A stretch of 64,000 nucleotides of DNA from an uncultured Roseicyclus sp. (GTDB lineage Bacteria; Pseudomonadota; Alphaproteobacteria; Rhodobacterales; Rhodobacteraceae). Location: assembly GCA_947489665.1 (NCBI GenBank), contig CANLEH010000001.1, positions 1,274,501 through 1,338,500 of the forward strand, in the 5' to 3' direction. The notes below the pieces were generated by a model. That model was given only the letters and a program-made list of their open reading frames with translations. It had not been told where the DNA came from and made no database searches. This document shows positions 26,621 through 35,403 of the stretch, piece by piece. The stretch's first letter is position 1. Each line of letters opens with the position of its first letter. The position numbers and the translations under genes are program-made.

Positions 26621-26923
26621 GTGGCCGCGGTGGATCAGGAGAACGCCAACTGCCCCAAAAGCGGGGTCCTACTGGAGGCGTTTCAGATCACCGGACGCGG
26701 CTGTGTCGGCGTATTCGCCGAACTGCAAGGCACGATCCACATAGGGGATTGCGCGCTGTTTCCGGACAGGGCTTACAAGGTCACCGGCATCGAGATGATC
26801 CGATACGCCGATCCGACAAAGCGACCTCGGGACTCGGTTGGGCTGTTGTTGGATGGGGCCGAGAAAGACGCTGTCTTGGCGTTCAAAGGCACCCGCATCG
26901 GGTTTGAGGCAGGAGCGGCCTGA
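26621..26923 (+). CDS. Small beta-barrel protein resembling EF-Tu domain 2
   Basis: About 100 residues from a GTG start at 26621 (alternative GTG 26630); no ATG fits. The sequence parallels domain 2 of EF-Tu: 'FQITGRGCVGVFAE' against the EF-Tu 'F.I.GRGTVVTGR', then 'GTIHIGD', 'YKVTGIEMIRY' against 'VTGVEMFRK', and 'DSVGLLLDGAEKDAV' against 'NVGLLLRG'. There is no GTPase domain. It ends in TGATG, sharing bases with the cobN start, and lies 4 bp after cobW. Its role is unknown; a CobW-partner or metal-related function is only a guess from position. Confidence 0.7.
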   Translation: MAAVDQENANCPKSGVLLEAFQITGRGCVGVFAELQGTIHIGDCALFPDRAYKVTGIEMIRYADPTKRPRDSVGLLLDGAEKDAVLAFKGTRIGFEAGAA

Positions 26924-29900
26924 TGCATGTGATTTTCCGTGAAAGCCATGGGTTAGAAGAGACCGAGACCCCACAGGATCTGGCGCAGACGCCCGCCGAT
27001 CTTGTGGTGCTGTCGCTGTCGGATTCTGATCTGGGGGCCTTTGCGGAGGGGTGGAAGCGGTCGGAGGGTGCGCTGCCGAGCCTGCGGTTGGCCAATATCG
27101 TGGCGCTGAAACATCCTTTGTCTGTCGATACTTACGTGGAGCAGACGTTGGAGGGCGCGAAGGGCATCCTGATCCGTTTGATCGGTGGCGTGCCCTATTG
27201 GCCCTATGGATTGCAGCAGATCGAGGCGCTGTGCCGGGCGCGTGGGATCGCGCTGGCGGTGCTGCCTGCCGATGGGCGCGAAGATAAACGGCTCGATGAG
27301 ATTTCGACGCTGCCGGTGAGCACTCTGCGGCGCTTGCAGCATTTGTGTGATGCCGGGGGCGCGGTGGCCGCGCAGGCGGCGTTGCAGCAGATGGCGCTGG
27401 CCTCGGGGCTTTATGCCGGGCCGGTGAAGGGTGCCAAGGGTGTGGCGCAGGTTGGTGGCTGGACGCCGGAGGATGGGGTGTGTTGCCCGGTGTTGGCGGG
27501 TGCAGAGAAGCTGGTGCTGGTGACGTTCTACCGGTCGTATCTGGTCGCCGCCGATCTGGCCCCGATTGAGGAGCTGTTCCACGCGTTGCGAGGGCAGGGG
27601 TTCACCGCGATGGGCCTATTTGCGCCGTCGCTGAAAGCGCCGGGCGCGGCGGAGTGGATGGCGCGGATGGTGGCGCATCTTTCGCCCGTGGCCGTGGTGA
27701 ATGCGACATCGTTTTCGGGCAAGGGCGCTTCGGGCACCTCACCGCTCGATGCGGGCGAGGTGCCGGTGTTTCAGGTGGCTTTGGCGACCTCTACCGAGGA
27801 GGCCTGGGCGGAGGCGGAGCGCGGGTTGTCGCCGGCTGATTTGGCGATGCACGTGGTTTTGCCCGAGGTGGACGGGCGGATTTTCGGGGGTGCTGTCAGC
27901 TTCAAGGAACCGCAGGCGCGGGACGAGGATTTGCAATTCGCACGGTTCGTCCATCGGGCCCATGCGGAGCGGGTCGAGGCCGTGGCCCGGCGCGTCGCGG
28001 CTTGGCATAGGTTGGCGGTGTCCGAGCGGCGACGGGTGGCACTGGTTCTGAGCACTTATCCGGGACGGGAGTGGAACCTGGCGCATGCGGTGGGTCTGGA
28101 TGCGATTGCCTCGGCTGGGGCGATTTTGGAGGATTTGGGGGAAGACGGGCTGTCCGTCGATAATCTGCGCGGCGCGCGGATGGTCTGGCCGTTTGCGGAG
28201 TACAAGACGGCTTTGTCGCGCCTTCCCAAGGCTTTGCGCGATGATCTTGAAGCCGCATGGGGGGCTTGCGAGACGGACGCGGATGCGACCGAGGCGGGGC
28301 TGGCCTTGCCGATCGTACAGCGTGGAAATGCTTGGGTCGCGCTACAGCCCGAGCGCGGCAATCCAAAGCTGCGCGATGCCGAATATCACGACCTCGCCCG
28401 CGTGCCACGCCATGGTTATGTGGCGTTTTACCTGTGGATGCAGGCGCATACCGACGCGCTGATCCATATTGGGGCCCATGGCACGCTGGAATGGTTGCCG
28501 GGCAAGTCGGTGGCCCTGTCCGATGCGTGTTGGCCCGAGGCGCTGACCGGCGATTTGCCGGTGATCTATCCGTTCATCGTGAACGATCCGGGTGAGGCCG
28601 CGCAGGCCAAGCGGCGCATCGGGGCGGTAACATTGGGGCATATTCCACCGCCTTTGCGGGCGTCCGAGACTCCGACACGGTTGGTGCGGTTGGAGGCTCT
28701 GTTGGATGAGTTCTCGAACGCGGACGGGCTGGACCCCAAGCGGCGGGACCGGCTGCAGGAGGATATCCGGGCAGAGGCGCAGGCACTAGGCGTGGAGGAT
28801 GATCTGGGGCTGGAGGCGGCGTCGTGTTCAGCCGAAGCGATCACGCGGATCGACCGGTTTGTGTGCGACGTGAAGGACAGCCAGTTCGGCGATGGGCTTC
28901 ATGTCTGGGGGCGGGAAGAGGCCGGGCAGGAGGCTTTTGACAGTCGCTCCTCGGCTGTTGCGGAACGCGCCAGCCTTTTGGATGCGTTGGCAGGCAAGCG
29001 GATTGAGGCCGGGCCAAGCGGGTCGCCTTATCGGGGGCGGACCGATGTGCTGCCGACGGGGCGGAATTTGTACACGACCGATCCGCGCTCGGTGCCGTCG
29101 CGGGCGGCCTATCGCCAAGGCGAGGCATTGGCCGACGAGTTGATCCGGCGGCATTTGCAGGAGGAAGGCGATTACCCGAAGGGGTTGATCGTGGACCTCT
29201 GGGGCAGTGCGACGATGCGCACGGCGGGTGAGGAATTCGCCATGGCGTTGGCGTTGTTGGGGGTGCGGCCGGTATGGGACGAGGGGTCCGAGCGGGTCAG
29301 CGGGATCGAGGTGCTGCCGATCGCGGAGTTGGAGCGGCCAAGGATCGACGTGACGCTGCGGGTGTCGGGGCTGTTCCGCGATGTGTTCCCGACATTGTCG
29401 GCGTTGTTCCAGCAGGCGGTTCGGGCTTTGGCGGCCCGCGACGAAGCGGCGGATTGGAACCCTTATGTCGGCGTGGAAGGCGCGCGGGTTTATGGCCCGG
29501 CACCGGGATCGTTTGGCGTTGGGATTGGCCCGCAATTGGGCGATTATTCCGAGGATGCGAAGCGGGCGGCAGGGGAAGCGTGGCTAGCTGCGTCCTCCTA
29601 TGCGTTGGACGGTGAGAATATTGCGAAAGACGCTGACGGGATCGCGGACCGTGTGAAGCGCGCGGATGCGTTTGTGCACCTGCAGGACCTGCCCGAGACC
29701 GACATTCTGCTGGCCGAGGATTACGCCACCCACGAGGCGGGCTTTGCCGCCGCACAGGGTGTGACAGGCGGGCAGGCGGCGCTCTATCATCTGGATGTGA
29801 CGGACCCGGATCGCCCCCGTGCACGCGGTTTGACCGAGGAGGTCGCGCGGGTTCTGCATGCGCGGGCTGCCCATCCGGGCTGGATCGCGGGGATGCAGCG

Positions 29901-30165
29901 GCATGGCTTTCGCGGCGCGGCGGAGATCGCTGCGACGTTGGAAAACATGGCGGCCTTTGCGCAGCTTGCCGACGTTGTGCCCTCACACCTGTTCGATTTG
30001 TACTACGATGCAACGCTCGGCGACGACGCGGTCGAGGCGTTTCTGGCCGATGCCAATCCCGAAGCGCTGGCTGCGATGCGGGACCGGTTCGCGGCGTTGC
30101 ATGCGGCGGGGCTGTGGGTGTCGCGGCGGAACTCGATCCTGGCTGACCTGGAGGCGGCGGAATGA
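26923..30165 (+). CDS. cobN: Cobaltochelatase subunit CobN
   Basis: A 1080-residue large subunit of the aerobic ATP-dependent cobaltochelatase, which inserts Co2+ into hydrogenobyrinate a,c-diamide together with CobS and CobT (not in this window). Recognisable segments are 'GAHGTLEWLPGKSVALSD', 'YPFIVNDPGEAAQAKRR' and 'LIVDLWGSATMRTAGEEFA'. It is shorter than the roughly 1250-1275 residues I recall for the Pseudomonas denitrificans enzyme, without obvious frame damage. ATG 26923 overlaps the previous stop, and its end overlaps cobG by 4 nt. Confidence 0.95.
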   Translation: MHVIFRESHGLEETETPQDLAQTPADLVVLSLSDSDLGAFAEGWKRSEGALPSLRLANIVALKHPLSVDTYVEQTLEGAKGILIRLIGGVPYWPYGLQQIEALCRARGIALAVLPADGREDKRLDEISTLPVSTLRRLQHLCDAGGAVAAQAALQQMALASGLYAGPVKGAKGVAQVGGWTPEDGVCCPVLAGAEKLVLVTFYRSYLVAADLAPIEELFHALRGQGFTAMGLFAPSLKAPGAAEWMARMVAHLSPVAVVNATSFSGKGASGTSPLDAGEVPVFQVALATSTEEAWAEAERGLSPADLAMHVVLPEVDGRIFGGAVSFKEPQARDEDLQFARFVHRAHAERVEAVARRVAAWHRLAVSERRRVALVLSTYPGREWNLAHAVGLDAIASAGAILEDLGEDGLSVDNLRGARMVWPFAEYKTALSRLPKALRDDLEAAWGACETDADATEAGLALPIVQRGNAWVALQPERGNPKLRDAEYHDLARVPRHGYVAFYLWMQAHTDALIHIGAHGTLEWLPGKSVALSDACWPEALTGDLPVIYPFIVNDPGEAAQAKRRIGAVTLGHIPPPLRASETPTRLVRLEALLDEFSNADGLDPKRRDRLQEDIRAEAQALGVEDDLGLEAASCSAEAITRIDRFVCDVKDSQFGDGLHVWGREEAGQEAFDSRSSAVAERASLLDALAGKRIEAGPSGSPYRGRTDVLPTGRNLYTTDPRSVPSRAAYRQGEALADELIRRHLQEEGDYPKGLIVDLWGSATMRTAGEEFAMALALLGVRPVWDEGSERVSGIEVLPIAELERPRIDVTLRVSGLFRDVFPTLSALFQQAVRALAARDEAADWNPYVGVEGARVYGPAPGSFGVGIGPQLGDYSEDAKRAAGEAWLAASSYALDGENIAKDADGIADRVKRADAFVHLQDLPETDILLAEDYATHEAGFAAAQGVTGGQAALYHLDVTDPDRPRARGLTEEVARVLHARAAHPGWIAGMQRHGFRGAAEIAATLENMAAFAQLADVVPSHLFDLYYDATLGDDAVEAFLADANPEALAAMRDRFAALHAAGLWVSRRNSILADLEAAE

Positions 30166-31064
30166 GCGTGGACCGCAAAGCCTGGGGCTGGTGCCCTAGC
30201 GTGCTGCGACCCATGCCGCTCGACGATGGGTTGATGGTGCGCATCCGGGTTTGGATGAACACGTTGGTGCCGGAGCAGGTCATGGGTCTTGCCGACCTCG
30301 CCGAACGCTATGGCGCGGGGGTGGTCGAACTGACCAACCGCGCCAACATTCAACTTCGAGGTCTGACGGAGGACGAGCACGCCCTCTTGGTGCCGGAACT
30401 CGATGCTCTGGGCCTGGCCCGGATCGACCGCACGCCAAGCGCCCGCGTAAATGTCACGCTTAACCCGATGCGTCCGGCTGGCTTGACGGACAATGAACAG
30501 GACGTGTTTTGCGCGGCGATGCTGTCGGATTTGCTCTCGCAGACAGGTGTTGAGACGTTGCCGCAGAAGTTCGGTTTCGTCGTTGATACCGGGCCCGTTC
30601 GATATCTCGCCGATGTTCCGGGCGACGTTCGGATCGAGGCCAGTGGCGACCGTGTCATCGTACGGGCCGACGGGTGCGACGTTGGCGTCCCGGTCCCGGA
30701 TGGAAAAAACGGTGTCTATCGCGCCATGGAGCTTGCCGAGTGGTTTGCGTGCTCTGGCGGGATTGGAGCGGACGGGCGCGGGCGTATGGCGGATCACATC
30801 AAACGCGTTGCACCGCCGTCGGAGCTTGTGGGCACAGTGGCACCGAACCCGGGTGTTCGTGTGCCTCAGGACGGTCCGGGCTGGATAAAGGCCGAAGATG
30901 GGGTTCTGACACCGGGCGCTTTACGCAACGCGGTGCCGCCCGGCGTTTCGGAAATCCGAGTCACGCCATTCCGGGCGCTCTACCTGCCGGAGCTTGCAAC
31001 TGCGCGGCCTCAAGACAATAAGGCCGAAACGGCCAAGGGGGAGAGCGGCACACATGCCGTATAA
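30162..31064 (+). CDS. cobG: Precorrin-3B synthase CobG, apparently lacking the Fe-S half
   Basis: A 300-residue protein related to nitrite/sulfite reductases. CobG makes precorrin-3B by monooxygenation using a [4Fe-4S] cluster. The first ferredoxin-like half ('VELTNRANIQLRGLTEDEH') and linker ('VSEIRVTPFRALYLPEL') are clear. The sequence then stops within about 22 residues, where family members continue with the cysteine-bearing cluster/siroheme region. Cysteines occur only at 11, 117, 172 and 197, with no CX3C or CX5C pair. It overlaps cobH by 11 nt, so no remaining part is hidden downstream. Activity is doubtful; see the findings. Confidence 0.85.
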   Translation: MSVDRKAWGWCPSVLRPMPLDDGLMVRIRVWMNTLVPEQVMGLADLAERYGAGVVELTNRANIQLRGLTEDEHALLVPELDALGLARIDRTPSARVNVTLNPMRPAGLTDNEQDVFCAAMLSDLLSQTGVETLPQKFGFVVDTGPVRYLADVPGDVRIEASGDRVIVRADGCDVGVPVPDGKNGVYRAMELAEWFACSGGIGADGRGRMADHIKRVAPPSELVGTVAPNPGVRVPQDGPGWIKAEDGVLTPGALRNAVPPGVSEIRVTPFRALYLPELATARPQDNKAETAKGESGTHAV

Positions 31065-31683
31065 ATACGAAAAGAACGGGCAGGCGATTTATGATGAGAG
31101 CTTTGCCACGATCCGGGCGGAGGCCGATCTGGGCCGCTTTGATGCTGACAGCGAACAGGTCGTGGTGCGGATGATCCATGCTGCGGGCATGGTGGGTCTT
31201 GAGGCCCATGTGAAGGTCTCGGACGGGATGGTTGCGGCGGCCCGGGCGGCGTTGCAGGCAGGCGCGCCGATCTTTTGCGATGCGTACATGGTCAGCGAAG
31301 GGGTGACGCGGAAGCGGTTGCCGGCGGAAAATGACGTGATCTGCACGCTCCGCGATGAACGGGTGCCGGGGATGGCGGCGGAGCTTGGCACGACGCGGTC
31401 AGCGGCGGCGCTGGAGTTGTGGCGGGATCGGTTGGGCGGTGCGCTGGTCGCCATCGGGAACGCGCCCACCGCTTTGTTTCACTTGCTGGAGATGCTGGAA
31501 GACCCAAATTGCCCGCGTCCGGCGGCGATCATCGGCTGCCCGGTGGGCTTTGTCGGTGCGCGGGAAAGCAAGGATGCCTTGTGGGAGGCGCAGCCGGTGC
31601 CGTCGATCATCGTTGAGGGTCGGCTGGGTGGCTCGGCCATCACGGTTGCCGCCATCAACGCCATTGCGAGCCGCGCGGAATGA
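31054..31683 (+). CDS. cobH: Precorrin-8X methylmutase
   Basis: A 209-residue CobH, normal length, moving the C-11 methyl group to C-12 to give hydrogenobyrinate. Family features are 'VVRMIHAAGMVGLEAHVKVS' with the catalytic His, and 'IIGCPVGFVGARESKDALWE'. The ATG at 31054 is chosen: it lies inside the cobG tail and restores the usual N-terminus 'MPYKYEKNGQAIYDESFATI'. It overlaps cobI by 4 nt. Confidence 0.95.
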   Translation: MPYKYEKNGQAIYDESFATIRAEADLGRFDADSEQVVVRMIHAAGMVGLEAHVKVSDGMVAAARAALQAGAPIFCDAYMVSEGVTRKRLPAENDVICTLRDERVPGMAAELGTTRSAAALELWRDRLGGALVAIGNAPTALFHLLEMLEDPNCPRPAAIIGCPVGFVGARESKDALWEAQPVPSIIVEGRLGGSAITVAAINAIASRAE

Positions 31684-32405
31684 GTGGGGTGATTTACGGG
31701 GTTGGATTGGGGCCGGGGGATCCGGAACTGATGAGCGTGAAGGCGGACCGGCTGTTGCGGAATGCCAAGCATGTGGCCTTCTTTCGCAAGGCGGGGCGTG
31801 CAGGGCGTGCGCGCAAGATCGTGGAAGGGATGCTGCACGCGGATGTCGTTGAATTCGCGATGGAATATCCCGTCACGACCGAAATTCCGCTGAGCGACCC
31901 GCGTTACAATGAGGTGCTTTCGGGCTTCTATGCGGAGGTGACGGCGCATCTGTGCAAGCTGGCCTCCGGCGGTGAGGATGTGGTGGTTTTGTGCGAGGGT
32001 GATCCGTTTTTCTACGGCTCGTTCATGCATCTTTATGAGCGACTGAAGGACTCCTGCGACGTGCAGGTTGTGCCAGCCATCACCGGCATGTCGGCGGCCT
32101 GGACGGCGACGGGGGCGCCTATCACCTGGGGCGATGACGTGATGTCGGTGGTTATGGGAACGTTGGTCGAAGAGGCCCTGGCAGATGCCATGGCACGGGC
32201 CGATGCGCTGGTGGTGATGAAGATCGGGCGCAACCTGGCGAAGGTGCGCCGGGCGTTGGAGACGGCGGGAAAGGCCGACCGCGCAGTGCTGGTGCAATAT
32301 GCGGCGATGGAGGGAGAGTGCGTCTGCCCGTTGTCGGAATTTGACGGCGAGGTGCTGCCCTATTTCTCGATTATTGTGGTCCATGGGCAGGGGCGCAGGC
32401 CGTGA
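31680..32405 (+). CDS. cobI: Precorrin-2 C20-methyltransferase
   Basis: A 241-residue SAM-dependent tetrapyrrole methyltransferase that methylates precorrin-2 at C-20. The N-terminal SAM/substrate loop is 'YGVGLGPGDPELMSVKADRL', and a second motif 'VVLCEGDPFFYGSFMHLYERL' follows. The C-terminal domain has 'VMKIGRNLAKVRRAL'. Length and order are normal. It is coupled to cobH and cobJ by 4-nt overlaps. Confidence 0.95.
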   Translation: MSGVIYGVGLGPGDPELMSVKADRLLRNAKHVAFFRKAGRAGRARKIVEGMLHADVVEFAMEYPVTTEIPLSDPRYNEVLSGFYAEVTAHLCKLASGGEDVVVLCEGDPFFYGSFMHLYERLKDSCDVQVVPAITGMSAAWTATGAPITWGDDVMSVVMGTLVEEALADAMARADALVVMKIGRNLAKVRRALETAGKADRAVLVQYAAMEGECVCPLSEFDGEVLPYFSIIVVHGQGRRP

Positions 32406-33139
32406 GTGGCTGGGTTGTCGTAGCGGGCCTTGGGCCGGGAGATGAGGCGATGGTGACGCCGGAAGTCTCGGCTGTGTTGGCTGAGGCGACCGATGTGGTG
32501 GGCTATATCCCTTACGTGCGGCGGGTTGCGGAGCGTGAGGGGCTGACGCTCCATGAAAGCGACAACCGCGTGGAGTTGGACCGCGCGGCCCACGCGTTGC
32601 AGATGGCGGCGGAGGGCAAGCGGGTGGTCGTCGTCTCCTCCGGCGATCCGGGTGTGTTTGCGATGGCAAGCGCCGTGTTCGAAGCGCTGGAGGCGGGGCC
32701 TGCGGACTGGCTGGCGCTGGATGTGCGCGTACTGCCCGGCATCTCGGCGATGTTTGCGGGATCGGCGCGGGCGGGTGCGATCCTGGGTCATGATTTCTGT
32801 GCGATCAACTTGAGCGATAACTTGAAACCTTGGGATCTTATAGAAAAACGCCTGCGGCTGGCGGCGGAGGCGGATTTCGCGATGGCGTTCTACAATCCCC
32901 GCTCAAAGGCGCGGCCCGAAGGGTTCGGGCGGGTGTTGGAGGTTCTCCGCGAAGCCTGCGAGCCGGAGCGGTTGATCGTCTTCGCGCGGGCGGTCTCGAC
33001 CGAGGAGGAAGCGCTGCGGGTTGTTAGGCTGGCCGAGGCGGCGCCTGAGATGGCGGATATGCGGACGGTTGTGCTGGTCGGCTCGTCCCTGACCCGGCGC
33101 GTGGGCGACTGGGTTTACACGCCGAGGTTTGTCGAATGA
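32402..33139 (+). CDS. cobJ: Precorrin-3B C17-methyltransferase
   Basis: A 245-residue SAM-dependent methyltransferase that performs ring contraction with C-17 methylation of precorrin-3B, the product of CobG. Motifs are 'VAGLGPGDEAMVTPEVSAVL', 'VVVVSSGDPGVFAMASAVFE' and 'FAMAFYNPRSKARP'. It starts with GTG at 32402, inside the cobI stop. Its last 25 nt overlap the convergent cobK gene. Confidence 0.95.
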   Translation: MSGWVVVAGLGPGDEAMVTPEVSAVLAEATDVVGYIPYVRRVAEREGLTLHESDNRVELDRAAHALQMAAEGKRVVVVSSGDPGVFAMASAVFEALEAGPADWLALDVRVLPGISAMFAGSARAGAILGHDFCAINLSDNLKPWDLIEKRLRLAAEADFAMAFYNPRSKARPEGFGRVLEVLREACEPERLIVFARAVSTEEEALRVVRLAEAAPEMADMRTVVLVGSSLTRRVGDWVYTPRFVE

Positions 33140-33864
33140 ACCCATGCAAGGACATCGTCGGGGGTCGCCAGTTCGAGCCGCTTGGGTTGGGCTGGGCGGT
33201 CGATCATTATGACCGGAAGGTGCAGCGTGCGGGCGGCGGCGAGCTTGGCGTAAGCACCTGTTCCGCCGGAGTTTTTGGAGACGACGAGGTCGATTTTGTG
33301 GGTCTGCATCAGGGCTTTGTCGGAGGCTTCGGAAAACGGGCCGCGATCCACAATGATCTCGGTTTGCGGCAGCGGAAGGGGCGCTTTGGGCGGGTCGACA
33401 AGGCGCAGAAGGTAGCGGTGCTGCGGGTTTGGCGCGAAGTCGGCCAGATGCATCCGCCCCACGGCGAGCATGACATTGCAGGCGGGACGGTCAAGGGCCG
33501 CAACGGCGGCGGGAATGTCGGGGACATGGGTCCAGTTATCGCCGGGTTGCGCGGCCCATGGGGGACGCGTGAGGGCAGCGAGCGGCACGTTTGCAGCCTT
33601 GGCGGCGGCAACGGCATTATGGCTCATCCCGGAGGCGAAGGGGTGTGTGGCGTCGATCAGATGGGTGACCTTGTGGTCGCGCAGGAAAGTGGCGAGGCCA
33701 TCCGGCCCGCCAAAGCCGCCGACACGTTGCGGCAGTGGCTGGCGCACGGGGCGGTCGACGCGGCCCGCGAAGCTGACGGTGCCTTGCAGGCCTACCTCGG
33801 CCACCGCGCGGGCGAGGGCCGTGGCCTCGGTCGTGCCGCCAAGGATCAGGAGGTTGGGGTGCAT
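33115..33864 (-). CDS. cobK: Precorrin-6A reductase (antisense inside the cob operon)
   Basis: A 249-residue NADPH-dependent reductase of precorrin-6A. Motifs are 'LILGGTTEATALARAV' at the N-terminus, 'HLIDATHPFASGMSHNA' and 'LVVSKNSGGTGAYAKL'. It is the only cob gene here on the minus strand between same-strand neighbours. Its 3' end overlaps cobJ by 25 nt tail to tail, and its start codon (33862-33864) shares a CATG palindrome with the cobL start (33863-33865). Its promoter must therefore lie inside cobL. The frame stays open far into cobL, but only the ATG at 33864 gives a family N-terminus. Confidence 0.93.
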   Translation of the reverse strand: MHPNLLILGGTTEATALARAVAEVGLQGTVSFAGRVDRPVRQPLPQRVGGFGGPDGLATFLRDHKVTHLIDATHPFASGMSHNAVAAAKAANVPLAALTRPPWAAQPGDNWTHVPDIPAAVAALDRPACNVMLAVGRMHLADFAPNPQHRYLLRLVDPPKAPLPLPQTEIIVDRGPFSEASDKALMQTHKIDLVVSKNSGGTGAYAKLAAARTLHLPVIMIDRPAQPKRLELATPDDVLAWVHSTNLGV

Positions 33865-35053
33865 GGCTGAGCCTTGGATCACGATCATCGGTCTGGGCGA
33901 AGATGGACCGGCAGGCCTGTCGGCTGCAAGCCGGGAGGCGCTGGAAAGCGCGGACGTTGTCATGGGGCCCGCGCGGCATCTCGCGCTGGTGGACGCGGGC
34001 GAGACGGTGGAATGGCCGGTGCCCTTTGCCGACGGATACGCGGTGTTGGAGGGGTTGCGCGGGCGGCGGGTTGCGGTTCTGGCCTCGGGCGATCCGTTCT
34101 GGTTCGGGGCAGGGCGCGGGATTGCGGCGCATTTTCCGGGGCAGTGGCGGGCGTTGCCCGGCGTTTCGATCTTTGGGCTGGTCGCGGCGCGGCTGGGCTG
34201 GTCCTTGGAGGATGTCGCCTGCGTCGGGCTACATGCCGCGCCCTTCGCGCGGATGCGGGCAGAGCTTGCGCCGGGCGCGCGGTTGATTGCGACCTTGCGC
34301 GATGGCGCGGCGGTCTCGGCCTTGGCGCGGTACTTGGCTGATCTGGGCTTTGGCGGGTCAGAGATTTTCGTTTGCGAAGCCATGGGTGGCCCGCGCGAGC
34401 GCGTCGCACGTATCAGCGTCGCCGAGGCGATGAAGGGGGGCTTCGCGCATCCGGTGGCCGTTGGGCTTTCCGTGGCCGGGACCGGCGCGGTTGTGCCGAA
34501 AGCATCGGGTATTCCAGACGATTTGTTCGAGACCGATGGCGTGATGACGAAGCGACCCCTGCGCGCGATGACCCTGTCGGCGCTTGCCCCGCGCCATGGA
34601 GAACATCTGTGGGACATTGGCGGTGGGTCCGGGTCGATCGCGGTGGAGTGGTTGCTGGCCGATGCTTCGTGCTGGGCGACAATTGTCGAGCCGCGCGAAG
34701 AGAGGTGCGCGATGATCCAGGCCAATGCAGCGGCGCTGGGTGTGGAGCATCGATTGGAGGTTGTCCAAGGCCGCGCGCCGGAGGTGTTTGGCGGACTGGA
34801 GGCCCCCGATGCCGTCTTTGTCGGCGGGGGATTGGACGCGCAGATGCGGCTGGCCCTATGGGCAGCCTTGGCCGAAGGCACACGGATTGTGGCCAATGCC
34901 GTGACGTTGGAAACCGAGGCTCTGCTGGTCGGCTGGCAGGCGCAATATGGCGGGGACTTGATGAAGGTGGAGATTTCGCAATCGGCGCCAATGGGGCCCA
35001 AGCGGGGCTGGAAAGCGGCTTATCCGGTGGTCCAGTGGAGCGTGGTGCGATGA
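33863..35053 (+). CDS. cobL: Precorrin-6B C5,15-methyltransferase (decarboxylating)
   Basis: A 396-residue fusion of a CbiE-like tetrapyrrole methyltransferase (about 1-195, 'WITIIGLGEDGPAGLSAASR', 'VLASGDPFWFGAGRGIAAHF') and a CbiT-like Rossmann methyltransferase (about 215-396, SAM loop 'LWDIGGGSGSIAVEWLL'). It methylates C-5 and C-15 and decarboxylates the acetate chain at C-12. The start codon overlaps that of divergent cobK by 2 nt, so no leader space separates them; the ribosome site lies within cobK. It overlaps cobE by 4 nt. Confidence 0.95.
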   Translation: MAEPWITIIGLGEDGPAGLSAASREALESADVVMGPARHLALVDAGETVEWPVPFADGYAVLEGLRGRRVAVLASGDPFWFGAGRGIAAHFPGQWRALPGVSIFGLVAARLGWSLEDVACVGLHAAPFARMRAELAPGARLIATLRDGAAVSALARYLADLGFGGSEIFVCEAMGGPRERVARISVAEAMKGGFAHPVAVGLSVAGTGAVVPKASGIPDDLFETDGVMTKRPLRAMTLSALAPRHGEHLWDIGGGSGSIAVEWLLADASCWATIVEPREERCAMIQANAAALGVEHRLEVVQGRAPEVFGGLEAPDAVFVGGGLDAQMRLALWAALAEGTRIVANAVTLETEALLVGWQAQYGGDLMKVEISQSAPMGPKRGWKAAYPVVQWSVVR

Positions 35054-35403
35054 TCGTGGCGGGGTTCGGATTTAGAGGCGCGGCGACGGCAGAGAGCCTT
35101 GCGGACGCCTATGCGAAGGCTGGTGCGGCGCAGGTTGCGGCGACGGTCGCCGACAAGGTGCCGGGTCTGTTTTCGGACTTTGCCGAGGCGCAGGGGCTGA
35201 CAGTGACGACGGTGACGGCGGAGGTTTTGGTTGTGCAGGAAACGGCGACGCAATCCTTCACCTCACTGGCCGAACGCGGCACAGGCTCGGTCGCCGAAGC
35301 GGCGGCTTTGGCGGCGGCAGGCGCGGGCGCGCGGTTGGTGCAGGCGCGCGTGATCTCGGATGATGGATGCGCGACCTGCGCGCTGGCGGAGTCGGTTCAA
35401 TGA
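35050..35403 (+). CDS. cobE: CobE/CbiG C-terminal-domain protein
   Basis: A 117-residue protein equal to a stand-alone CbiG C-terminal domain, as in CobE of the aerobic pathway. Its exact role is not settled; binding of a corrin intermediate has been proposed. Typical are '[20 protein letters not shown]' at the N-terminus and '[20 protein letters not shown]' near the middle. It is coupled by 4-nt overlaps to cobL and cobM. Confidence 0.9.
   Translation: MIVAGFGFRGAATAESLADAYAKAGAAQVAATVADKVPGLFSDFAEAQGLTVTTVTAEVLVVQETATQSFTSLAERGTGSVAEAAALAAAGAGARLVQARVISDDGCATCALAESVQ

Noticed and set aside
33115-35001. A single 628-residue minus-strand gene including cobK
   Set aside because: Only the last 249 residues resemble CobK. 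The upstream part is antisense to cobL and composed of low-complexity Ser/Pro/Arg translation.
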